A DNA stretch of 15,079 nt from Firmicutes bacterium UBA4795. GTDB taxonomy: Bacteria > Bacillota > Desulfotomaculia > Desulfotomaculales > Nap2-2B. The notes under the pieces were generated by a model. That model had not been told where the DNA came from, made no database searches, and worked only from the letters and a program-made list of their open reading frames with translations. The stretch lies in contig DHGP01000041.1 in assembly GCA_002402825.1 (NCBI GenBank), positions 1 to 15,079 of the forward strand, written 5' to 3'. The position numbers and the translations under genes are program-made. This document shows, piece by piece, positions 1 through 5,469 of this stretch. Position 1 is the stretch's first letter. Each line of letters begins with the position of its first letter.

Positions 1-12
1 GGTTGCCATGGG

Positions 13-50
13 GTTTTAATTCATAAGTTTTAATTCATAGGTTTTAATTT
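13..50. repeat. 14-bp AT-rich tandem repeat
   Basis: Units of GTTTTAATTCATA plus one variable base begin at 13, 27 and 41, giving about 2.7 copies. The third copy is partial and degenerates into T-rich sequence. No gene is visible in positions 1-157. The repeat may be simple slippage DNA; no function can be read from it. Confidence 0.7.
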
Positions 51-157
51 AAGTTGGTTTGGTTAAATTTAATACTTTTTATCATTTTAGATTAGTTTTT
101 CCATAAGTCTATTTAGAGGGAAGCTGTTTGGTAAAAGTTTTTACACAAGAGTATTGA

Positions 158-508
158 CACTACCAACTTAACCAACAAGAAGAAGAACGGTTGAACCAGG
201 CACTGGGTAAAATAGACCAGAAGGAGGCTAATTTAATTATGCAAATTACCACCAGTTGGCACGAGAAAGGGAAGATTGAAGGGAAGAAAGAAGGGAAGAT
301 TGAAGGGAAGATTGAAAAGGCCCGTGAAGCCATTTATAAATTCATGGAGAGAAGATTTAGCGCTGACCCTGGCGAAGTGAGAGAAAAAATCCAGCAGGTG
401 GCCAACCTGGAACTTCTTGATAGCCTAATGGAAGAGTTGTTTGCTACCAATACATTGGAAGAAGCACAGGGTATCATCCAAAAGGCAGTTGGTAAATCTC
501 TTCAATAA
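158..508 (+). pseudogene. C-terminal fragment of Rpn-family recombination-promoting nuclease
   Basis: Rpn/YhgA-like proteins are PD-(D/E)XK nucleases, often labelled putative transposases, with a charged C-terminal tail. Only the tail is present here. Family-like reading starts at about 158 (HYQLNQQEE) directly after an in-frame TGA at 155-157, so the whole nuclease domain is missing. The frame carries a Gly-Lys-Glu repeat (GKIEGKKEGKIEGKIE), then AREAIYKFMERRF and LLDSLMEELF, the usual Rpn end. A TTG at 191 could start a 105-residue peptide, but there is no convincing ribosome binding site. A second, independent fragment of the same family lies at 1150-1617 on the other strand with the same closing motif, which supports the family call. 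I read it as a truncated, probably silent remnant. Confidence 0.75.
269..316 (+). repeat. Four 12-bp tandem repeats in the Rpn tail
   Basis: Four consecutive copies of GGGAAGATTGAA (the second has GGGAAGAAAGAA) start at 269, 281, 293 and 305. They encode GKIE-GKKE-GKIE-GKIE. Such charged repeats are common before the C-terminal block of Rpn proteins and can change copy number by slippage without a frameshift. Confidence 0.85.
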
Positions 509-560
509 GGGTCATGGTGACGATAGCAGGCTGCGTAATAAGTTAGGCGTCTTCAATCTC

Positions 561-741
561 GCACGGGTGAAGGCGGAGACCTTCGTGCTTAAGCCGCGAG
601 AGCACCTTTGGGCAAAGCGGAAAAAAGCACCGCCTGGAAAACCCAGGCAAGATTTTATTAGAAGTTATTGAAGTGCAGTTGGGCGAATACCTGGATGAAA
701 ACGACATCATCCGCTTTGATGATGATTTCGGACGGAGATAA
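561..741 (+). pseudogene. C-terminal remnant of ManC-type mannose-6-phosphate isomerase cupin
   Basis: Bifunctional mannose-1-phosphate guanylyltransferase / mannose-6-phosphate isomerase (type II PMI) makes GDP-mannose for surface glycans and ends in a cupin. In frame from about 600 the sequence reads ESTF, then HRLENPGK, LEVIEVQLGEYL, DENDIIRFDDDFGR and a TAA stop at 739-741. The HRxENPG and EDDIxRxxDxxGR blocks are the hallmark end of that cupin. The preceding strand of the cupin (RVKAETFVLKPRE) is in another frame, so about two bases appear to be lost near 600. The guanylyltransferase domain and most of the cupin are absent. This was not part of any intact open frame; I found it by frame-hopping. 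The family call is fairly firm, and the gene is clearly dead. Confidence 0.75.
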
Positions 742-978
742 TATAGGTAAAAATTCGTCATCTATCCAAAATATCCTGCTTAAATATTATAAAAGCCGTC
801 ATTATTTTTAGTATGATAATTTTTAGCATAACGGGGATTGTAGCCGAAAGCCTGTGCCTTAATTGTATCTGCCAGGATAAAGCTGATGAAGTCGAACCGA
901 AAAAGGTCGAAAGACACCTGCTCAACTTGAAGTCTGAATCTACGTATTTCCTTATCATTAGAAGGAGATTAAATTCAA

Positions 979-1104
979 ATGCGTTTATTGGTCACCGGCG
1001 GGGTTGGATTTATAGAAAGCAATTTTATCAAACACATGCTGGGCCGGTATGATTACCAGTTGATTAATTTGAAGCTATCAGCAGTCTGCGTTTTAATTGG
1101 ATAA
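979..1104 (+). pseudogene. N-terminal remnant of dTDP-glucose 4,6-dehydratase (RfbB/RmlB)
   Basis: RfbB converts dTDP-glucose to the 4-keto-6-deoxy intermediate of dTDP-rhamnose synthesis. An ATG at 979 follows an AAGGAGA ribosome binding site (962-968). The peptide starts MRLLVTGGVGFIESNFIKHM and goes on through LGRYDYQLINL, which matches the start of this SDR family. In the NAD-binding GxxGxxG motif the last Gly is Glu (GFIES rather than GFIGS). After about 31 codons the match breaks off and a TAA follows at 1102-1104, against roughly 330-350 residues in the family. It is a truncated remnant lying close to the ManC remnant, so both probably come from one former exopolysaccharide or O-antigen cluster. 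Confidence 0.8.
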
Positions 1105-1149
1105 CTAAAAATAGATAAGCAATAGATCAAGGAAAGAGGGGTCATTTAC

Positions 1150-1617
1150 TTAAGAAAGCCGGGCAGTGCTGTTGCCAACGATGTTCTGGGCTTCTTCTTT
1201 AGTGTTGGCGGCAAATAATTCTTCCATTAGTTTGTCCAGGATCTCCAGGCTGGATATCTGCCCAATTTTTTGGGTTATCTCGTCAGGATCTGCCCCAAAG
1301 CGCCGCACCATAAATTTGCAAATGGCTTCCCGGGCTTCCTCTATTCTTCCCTCTATGCGCTCTTCCTTAGCCCATTCCTGGTAAACGGGTGATTGCATCA
1401 CCATTTCCCTCCTTATCATTGAATATACCACTTCCGCCGCATACTTACCCCCAGCTAAAATACCCATCACGGCTAAAAGGTCCTGCCGTAAGGCTTCATT
1501 CTTAATTTTACTTACTACCGTAATGCTTTCTTGTAAAACTCGCTCTGCTTCTTCCCCTTCCTTTCCTTTCATCAGGGGAAGCAAGGGATAAAGGCCAATC
1601 AGTTCCCGCTCAATAAA
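1150..1617 (-). pseudogene. C-terminal fragment of Rpn-family nuclease, inverted relative to the first
   Basis: On the minus strand the frame opens after a TAG at 1618-1620 and reads FIERELIGLYPLLPLMKGKEG, continues through AERVLQES and AREAICKFMVRRFGADPDE, and closes with LMEELFAANTKEEAQNIV. This covers roughly the last 155 residues of an Rpn protein; the nuclease domain upstream is missing. There is a TTG at 1584 but no ribosome binding site, and the family similarity starts before it, so the TTG is not a true start. The fragment is similar to but clearly diverged from the plus-strand fragment at 158-508, so the two are separate family members and not a recent duplication. Confidence 0.75.
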
Positions 1618-1620
1618 CTA

Positions 1621-1664
1621 GCTAAAGGAAAAATAAATATTTTATTTTTCCTTAATTGTTTAGC
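1621..1664. repeat. AT-rich perfect hairpin
   Basis: GGAAAAATAAA (1627-1637) and its exact reverse complement (1641-1651) flank a TAT loop. A short outer pair GCTAA (1621-1625) / TTAGC (1660-1664) encloses it. It lies just upstream of the point where the minus-strand Rpn fragment begins. It could be a remnant of a terminal inverted repeat or an old terminator; the run of T in the right arm is within the stem, so a classic terminator is not convincing. Confidence 0.6.
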
Positions 1665-1906
1665 AAAATCTTTTTGTGTTAATTTTAGACTTTTCGGGTA
1701 AGGCACATATCGCCACGGCTATTGGCAGAAGCGAAAGTGAAATGTGGCCTGTAAAGATGCTCTGCTGGAGGACTGAATTTTGGTCTTATCGTTGTTCTTA
1801 TTCTTAGTGCTCTGTTTATATTTCACAAACTTTCCCAACCTTTAATGGATACAGATTCTGACTTTTTAACTATCAGTAAATGGGTTAAATTAAAATCACT
1901 TAATGA
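1665..1906. other. Stretch with no recognised gene; one membrane-helix-like open frame
   Basis: No gene is recognised here. A plus-strand frame is open from 1755 to a TAG at 1929-1931 without a clear start. It encodes one strongly hydrophobic segment (LNFGLIVVLILSALFIF) followed by a polar tail, so it could be the fragment of a small membrane protein. Its last bases overlap the UPF0175 remnant in another frame. Nothing else can be supported. Confidence 0.4.
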
Positions 1907-2065
1907 TACGAAGAGAATGCCCTGTCATTAGGTAAGGTAGCAGAACTAGCCGGGAAACATAAAAGCGAATTCATGGAATTATTATCAGAAAACAAAATAG
2001 ATGTTATAAGGTACTCAAAAGAGGAGCTAGATGAAGAAATAAAGTTTCTGGGGAATACCGTATGA
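1907..2065 (+). pseudogene. UPF0175-family antitoxin remnant
   Basis: The frame reads LSLGKVAELAG, then FMELLSENKIDVIRYSKEEL and LDEEI, and ends with TGA at 2063-2065. UPF0175 proteins are small DNA-binding antitoxin-like proteins with exactly this S-x-G-K-x-A-E-L-A-G helix and a Y-x-x-E-x-L end. They are usually encoded just before a DUF3368 PIN-domain toxin. The N-terminal third is missing: an in-frame TGA at 1904-1906 sits directly upstream and no start codon is available. The stop overlaps the ATG of the next remnant (ATGA), as in intact modules of this type. It is a broken gene. Confidence 0.75.
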
Positions 2066-2351
2066 AGATAGTCTCAAACTCCTCTCCGCCCAAGAAAGAA
2101 TATGTCAAAGCTAATTCCGGATAATTTTCCAGGGGTACCTTAATTTCTTTTTTTGGCGTTTTTCTGGCTGAATAAATATCAATAAAGCTTTTCTCTATTT
2201 TTTTCAACACGTTTGCTTTAAAATATTGCTCTCCGCAGTGTTCACATTCCTCACAAGGAACATCGTTAACGAACAGAAAATGATTATTATGTTTGTAGAT
2301 GTATTGGACTTCTTTTTCTTTAAAGTTTTTATGTCCCCAAAAGTTACACAC
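2004..2351 (-). pseudogene. YgiT/MqsA-type zinc-finger antitoxin, probably degenerate
   Basis: YgiT-type proteins are the zinc-binding N-terminal half of MqsA-like antitoxins. From a possible GTG start at 2351 the minus strand reads CNFWG, EVQYIYKHNNHFLFV, then NDVPCEECEHCGEQYF, and further on PKKEIKVPLENY, close to the family's usual end. The second zinc knuckle C-x2-C (CEHCG) is intact. The first should be C-x2-C-G, but the second Cys is Trp (CNFWG), a one-base change. The reading frame runs on past the normal C-terminus into the antisense of the UPF0175/DUF3368 remnant, so the true stop has been lost or deleted. No good ribosome binding site precedes the GTG. Family call is good; function is doubtful. 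Confidence 0.65.
2062..2124 (+). pseudogene. N-terminal stub of DUF3368 PIN-like toxin
   Basis: An ATG at 2062 overlaps the UPF0175 stop by the ATGA arrangement. It encodes MKIVSNSSP, the characteristic first beta strand and N-S/T-S-P motif of DUF3368 proteins, which carries the first acidic-site neighbourhood of the PIN fold. After nine codons the similarity ends, and a TAA follows at 2122-2124. The rest of the toxin (normally about 150 residues) is gone. The call rests on the short motif plus the correct neighbour and overlap, so it is likely but not certain. Confidence 0.6.
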
Positions 2352-2501
2352 TTTACTACGCCCGCAGGTTGACCTCTTCCGGTAAAGTGTAGAAATAATT
2401 ACCGGCTTGTATTTTTGGCCAATCCTGCATAACAGGGGAAGATTGGTTATCTCCCCAGAAAGTAAAAGAAAGATTTCAATCTTCTTGACCAGGCCTACCA
2501 T
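2352..2501 (-). pseudogene. Possible DUF4258 toxin trace upstream of the YgiT-type gene
   Basis: The minus-strand frame just upstream of the YgiT-like domain carries LLLSGEITNLPLLC and KPVIISTLYRKR. These resemble, weakly, the 'GeIie..p' turn and the final 'vviiTvYrP' strand of DUF4258 toxins, which commonly precede YgiT-type antitoxins. It is now fused in frame with the antitoxin, which would not be so in an intact pair. This is an inference from order and short motifs only; the stretch could also be meaningless readthrough. Confidence 0.3.
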
Positions 2502-2547
2502 CCAAGATAAAATTAAAAGATGAAAAACAAAAAGAGGTGAGCCGAAA

Positions 2548-2778
2548 ATAGATAAAAATCTTCTGGAAAGAATAACGATTGATCCAGGCGTACTTTGTGG
2601 TAAGCCTGTTATTAAAGGGACACGAATTTCTGTTGAACTTATCTTGGAAAAACTTGTCCAGGAGTACAGCTACCATAAAATAGCAAAAGAATATGATATT
2701 CAAGAAGAAGATATAAAAGCTGCTTTACTTTATGCTCAAAAAACAATAGCCAACAAAGAAGTTTACGAAGCAATATGA
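2548..2778 (+). CDS. DUF433-family antitoxin with an ATA in the start position
   Basis: DUF433 proteins are small (about 75 residues) winged-helix-like antitoxins usually paired with DUF5615 toxins. The frame reads LLERITIDPGVLCGKPVIKG, then GTRISVELILEKL and KEYDIQEEDIKAALLYA, a full-length match. The frame is closed upstream by TGA at 2521-2523 and contains no ATG, GTG or TTG before the conserved region. A strong AGAGGTGA (2533-2540) is followed after 7 bases by ATA (2548), exactly where ATG would be expected. So either the start codon has mutated, or ATA is used as a poor start. A tiny frame from GTG 2537 to TAG 2549-2551 ends on top of the ATA and could allow reinitiation. The stop overlaps the next gene (ATGA), which implies translational coupling. 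Confidence 0.75.
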   Translation: MDKNLLERITIDPGVLCGKPVIKGTRISVELILEKLVQEYSYHKIAKEYDIQEEDIKAALLYAQKTIANKEVYEAI

Positions 2779-3128
2779 AATTAAAATTTTTGGTTGATGA
2801 AAATATTTCAAGGCATCTTGTTAATTTGCTCCGGGAACAGGGTAATCACGTTTTTTGGATTCGCGAACTTGAAAGGGGAATAAGTGTTTTAAATATTATC
2901 GAAATAGCTGACAAAGAAGATTTGATTATAATCACAAACGAAAAGAATTTTGGTTATCTAATTGTTAAGCAAAGGCTCAAATGTCTCGGAGTAATTTTAA
3001 TAAGAGTTGATGAAATAAGCCGGGGAAATACAATACTTGCCATTATTCAGAAATACCACTATAAATTAAAAAATCATTTTACTGTTATCACTGATAAAAA
3101 AGTCCGGATCCGCCCATTAAATCTTTAA
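2775..3128 (+). CDS. DUF5615 PIN-like toxin, active site altered
   Basis: DUF5615 proteins are PIN-fold RNases of toxin-antitoxin modules. The 117-residue protein has full family length. It starts MKLKFLVDENISRHL, with the first conserved acidic pair D8-E9, followed by a helix, the ADKEDLIIITNEKNFG block at about 46-60, and the GVILIRV strand. In most members the middle motif is T-x-D-x-D-F-G; here the two Asp positions are Glu56 and Asn58 (TNEKNFG). Losing these acids would be expected to weaken or abolish metal-dependent cleavage. ATG 2775 overlaps the DUF433 stop, so it was translated by coupling. With a possibly unstarted antitoxin in front, an inactive toxin would explain how the pair is tolerated. 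Family call is firm; activity is an inference. Confidence 0.85.
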   Translation: MKLKFLVDENISRHLVNLLREQGNHVFWIRELERGISVLNIIEIADKEDLIIITNEKNFGYLIVKQRLKCLGVILIRVDEISRGNTILAIIQKYHYKLKNHFTVITDKKVRIRPLNL

Positions 3129-3218
3129 TTTATCACTCTCAACCCCAGTTTCTTGAGCAATGCGTAACAAGGAATATAGCTCCGGTTTTTTTGTGGGAAT
3201 GGCGGAGATCTCCAAACT
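3117..3218 (-). other. Unassigned 33-codon frame fragment
   Basis: Between two minus-strand stops lies a frame reading EISAIPTKKPELYSLLRIAQ and ending at TAA 3117-3119 inside the DUF5615 stop region. It has no start codon. Its composition looks like genuine protein rather than random sequence, but I do not recognise the family. It may be one more truncated gene of this degraded interval. Confidence 0.3.
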
Positions 3219-3227
3219 TCAGAAGTC

Positions 3228-3566
3228 AGCGGACATCAAGGATTGTTCCGAGAGAAAGATCTCACGCCTCTGGAGGTGCTCTCCGCCTATCATACCCTCT
3301 GGAAAATCGAAGAATCGTTCCGAATCATGAAGTCGACCTTGGAAGTACAACCGATCTTTTACTGGACGGAGATAAGGATCAAGGGCCATTTTGTAACCTA
3401 TTTCTTGGCTTTCCTGCTTGAGCGCACCCTGGAACTCAAGCTCAAGAGGGCCGGTGAACATCCCTGGTGTGAGCAGATACGGGAAGCCTCGAACAGTTTG
3501 AACTTTTCAAAGGTCGACATCGATGATAAGGCTTACCTCATCAAGAATAAAGGTAAAACTCGGTAA
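3228..3566 (+). pseudogene. IS1634-type (IS4-like) transposase, C-terminal remnant
   Basis: The frame carries LEVLSAYHTLWKIEESFRIM, then KSTLEVQPIFYWTEIRIKGH and FLAFLLERTLELKLK. This is the conserved C-terminal catalytic region of IS1634 transposases: the Y-x-x-L-W-x-I-E-x-x-F-R block holds the last Glu of the DDE triad (in KIEESFR) with the Y-(2)-R/K-like context. The first two catalytic Asp residues and about 400 upstream residues are missing. The end is also cut: after NSLNFSKVDIDDKAYLIKNK the frame stops at 3566, where full-length proteins continue. No terminal inverted repeats or target duplication can be seen. It is a dead IS fragment. TTG at 3243 is not a real start. Confidence 0.8.
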
Positions 3567-3660
3567 ACCTTTCGCCCACCTTAGGAGTGGCCACCACATA
3601 AACAATGCTTCCCAGGGCAAAAACAATGACCGCCGCCAAAAACGAGGTTGTCGAAAAAGT
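3541..3660 (-). pseudogene. DUF1616-like membrane protein, C-terminal-side remnant
   Basis: The minus strand is open from 3660 to a TGA at 3541-3543, reading FLAAVIVFALGSIVYVVATP then KVGERFTEFYLYS. One membrane helix followed by P-K-x-G-E-R-F-T-E-F-Y is typical of DUF1616 proteins, putative membrane proteins with a luminal/extracytoplasmic domain after this motif. The motif normally continues for another 100 or more residues, so the fragment ends abruptly where it meets the transposase remnant. There is no start. The family assignment rests on a short but distinctive motif. Confidence 0.55.
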
Positions 3661-3723
3661 TCAAAAATAAAAGCATATTTACGCTGCGTCAGCCAAATCA
3701 ATCTACATTTAATATCTTCTCCC

Positions 3724-5379
3724 CTAATGCTTAAAGTGTCTTTTTCCGGTAAATACCATCGCTATACCGTACTGGTTACAAGCCTCAATAGATTCTTTAT
3801 CCCGGATTGAACCGCCAGGTTGAATAATAGCCGCAATACCTGCCCCGGCAGCCTCATCCACCGTATCCCGGAAAGGAAAAAAGGCATCAGAAGCCAGTAC
3901 TGCTCCCCGGGCTTTCTCTCCAGCTTGAGCCAAAGCTATCCGGGCCGAACCCACCCGGTTCATCTGACCGGCTCCCACCCCAATTAACTGGTGTTCTTTA
4001 GTTACTACAATGGCGTTAGACTTAACGTGCTTTACAATCGTAAAAGCAAAAACAAGTTCGGCCAGTTGTTCCGGCGTAGGCTGCTTTTGGGTTACCACCT
4101 TAAGCTCATTTAAATTTACCGTCTCCTCATCTGCTTCCTGAACCAGCAGCCCCCCCCCTACTTTTCGAAATTCGAGGTTCGAGGTTCGAGGTTCGATACC
4201 TGTTGGAATTGGTCTACGACCAATTCCTTTAATTTCGAATTTCGAATTTCGAATTTCGAATTTCGAAGAGGGGTCTATTTGTAAAAGACGTAAATTACCC
4301 TTTTTCATTAAAATTTCCTTAGCTTGCGGCGTAAACTCCGGAGCAACAATAGCCTCTAAAAAAACTTCCGCCATAGCCTTAGCACAAGGCTCGTCAACGG
4401 GATAATTGCAGGCCACAATTCCCCCAAAAGCAGAAACCGGATCGCCTTCAAAAGCCTTCCGGTAAACCTTCTCGAGGTTCGAAGTTCGAGGTTCGAGGTT
4501 CGAGGTGCGAACTTCTAACTTCGAACTTCGAGTAACGGCCACCCCACAAGGATTATTATGTTTCACAATCACTACCGTGGGGTCGGCAAATTCCTGCACC
4601 AGTTTTAAGGCGGCGTCTAAATCAGCAATATTATTGTATGATAATTCCTTGCCGGCAATTTGAACGGCGTTAGCCACACAAGGCCCGTCAGCTACCGGCT
4701 CCCGGTAAAAGGCTGCTTTCTGGTGGGGATTTTCGCCGTAACGCAGACCTTGAACTAATTCCCCCGTAAGACATATAGTGGGCGGAAACAATGCTGAAGC
4801 TAGAATTTGCTTTTGCAAGTATTCGGCAATTAAACAATCGTAAGCCGCCACGTGCGCAAAAGCATCAAAGGCTAACGACAGCCTCAAATCGTCCGTTATT
4901 TCACCTGCTTTAAGGGCATCTATAACTGTCTTGTAATTCGTCGGGTTAACGATAACCAACACGTGAGGGTAATTTTTTGCGGCGGCTCTTACCAAAGCAG
5001 GTCCACCTATATCAATATTCTCTATAGCTTCAGCTAATGAAACGTCAACTTGCGCGATAGTTTCCCGAAAAGGATAAAGATTTACCGCTACCAAATCAAA
5101 CGGTTCAATGTCATGGGCAGCTAGCTGGGTTAAATGTTCCGGAAGGCGGCGAGCCAAAATGCCGGCGTGTATTTTAGGGTGTAAAGTTTTTACCCTCCCG
5201 TCTAAAATTTCCGGGAAACCAGTTACCTCACTAACCAACGTTACAGGAATATTTGCTTCTTGAAGTGATTTAGCTGTCCCTCCGGTAGATACAATTTCAA
5301 CCTTTAATTTAACCAATTCTCGACAAAAATCTACCAGGCCGGCTTTATTAGAGACACTTACTAAGGCCCTTTTTACCAT
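3724..5379 (-). CDS. purH: Bifunctional AICAR formyltransferase / IMP cyclohydrolase with two in-frame repeat insertions
   Basis: PurH does the last two steps of IMP synthesis in the cytosol: formyl transfer from 10-formyl-THF to AICAR, then ring closure. The N-terminal MGS-like cyclohydrolase domain (about 1-195) has VSTGGTAK, GFPEILDGRVKTLHP and NIDIGGPALVRAAAKN. The transferase domain (about 200-551) has LRYGENPHQKA (212-222), the catalytic KH in KHNNPCG (273-279), DPVSAFGG and SDAFFPFRDTVDEAA. The protein is 551 residues against about 510-520 usually. The excess comes from two repeat blocks, residues 283-303 and 371-405, both encoded by TTCGA heptads and both in frame. Known catalytic motifs lie outside them, so the enzyme is probably active. 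ATG 5379 follows an AGGAGG site. Stop is TAG. It stands alone, away from other pur genes. Confidence 0.95.
   Translation of the reverse strand: MVKRALVSVSNKAGLVDFCRELVKLKVEIVSTGGTAKSLQEANIPVTLVSEVTGFPEILDGRVKTLHPKIHAGILARRLPEHLTQLAAHDIEPFDLVAVNLYPFRETIAQVDVSLAEAIENIDIGGPALVRAAAKNYPHVLVIVNPTNYKTVIDALKAGEITDDLRLSLAFDAFAHVAAYDCLIAEYLQKQILASALFPPTICLTGELVQGLRYGENPHQKAAFYREPVADGPCVANAVQIAGKELSYNNIADLDAALKLVQEFADPTVVIVKHNNPCGVAVTRSSKLEVRTSNLEPRTSNLEKVYRKAFEGDPVSAFGGIVACNYPVDEPCAKAMAEVFLEAIVAPEFTPQAKEILMKKGNLRLLQIDPSSKFEIRNSKFEIKGIGRRPIPTGIEPRTSNLEFRKVGGGLLVQEADEETVNLNELKVVTQKQPTPEQLAELVFAFTIVKHVKSNAIVVTKEHQLIGVGAGQMNRVGSARIALAQAGEKARGAVLASDAFFPFRDTVDEAAGAGIAAIIQPGGSIRDKESIEACNQYGIAMVFTGKRHFKH
4164..4268. 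repeat. 105-bp symmetric heptad-hairpin-heptad element inside purH
   Basis: Five TTCGANN heptads (4164-4198) are followed by a perfect 10-bp stem, GGAATTGGTC (4205-4214) and GACCAATTCC (4218-4227) with loop TAC, then five more heptads, mostly TTCGAAT (4234-4268). The total is 105 bp, divisible by both 3 and 7. The left and right arrays are near reverse complements, so the whole element is a large imperfect palindrome. On the coding strand it adds 35 residues (371-405) to PurH between the LLQID strand and the GGGLLVQ strand. The flanking purH reading frame is unbroken. Confidence 0.9.
4471..4532. repeat. 62-bp TTCGA heptad array inside purH
   Basis: About nine period-7 units run without interruption: the first half is TTCGAGG-like, the second half (4506-4532) TTCGAAC-like with two one-base variants. 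The halves are partly reverse-complementary and could pair. On the coding strand it yields residues 283-303 with the 7-residue cycle E-x-R-T-S-N-L, between KHNNPCGVAV and YRKAFEGDPVSAFGG. Here orthologues usually have only about seven residues. There is no hairpin core, unlike the 4164-4268 element. Confidence 0.9.
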
Positions 5380-5439
5380 TTAAATTTCCTCCTGTCTTGC
5401 CCTTTTTCATACTTCCTTCTCACTTCTCAATTTGTACCT

Positions 5440-5469
5440 ATTTTAGCATAACCTTATGTTTTTGAACAA
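5440..5469 (-). promoter_or_regulatory. Candidate sigma-A-type promoter for purH
   Basis: On the minus strand TTGTTC (5469-5464) and TAAAAT (5445-5440) are separated by 18 bases and point toward purH, whose ATG is at 5379. The interval 5380-5600 between purH and the glycosyltransferase gene has no other gene. I looked for a purine-riboswitch-like fold there and saw none. The match is reasonable but unproven. Confidence 0.4.

Noticed and set aside
543..958. Minus-strand open frames of 66-72 residues
   Set aside because: They lie antisense to the ManC remnant and adjacent decayed DNA, with no start signals and no recognisable domains.
742..978. Further rhamnose-pathway remnant (RfbC or RfbD) just before the RfbB start
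   Set aside because: All three plus frames were read; none shows a convincing motif of those families, so no call is made. I see no gene in this stretch.
1700..1760. Riboswitch-like GC stretch with a GCCAC/GTGGC pair and a GAAA-type loop
   Set aside because: No conserved core of a known riboswitch class is recognisable and no intact gene follows.
2004..2066. Genuine extended C-terminus of the YgiT-type protein
   Set aside because: The last ~20 residues are simply the antisense of the UPF0175 remnant, and the family normally ends near VPLENY, so this is readthrough.
4164..4532. CRISPR-like array in the regular TTCGA repeats
   Set aside because: The unit is only 7 bp with no spacers, and the sequence is part of the purH reading frame. 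It is a microsatellite-like or palindromic element.
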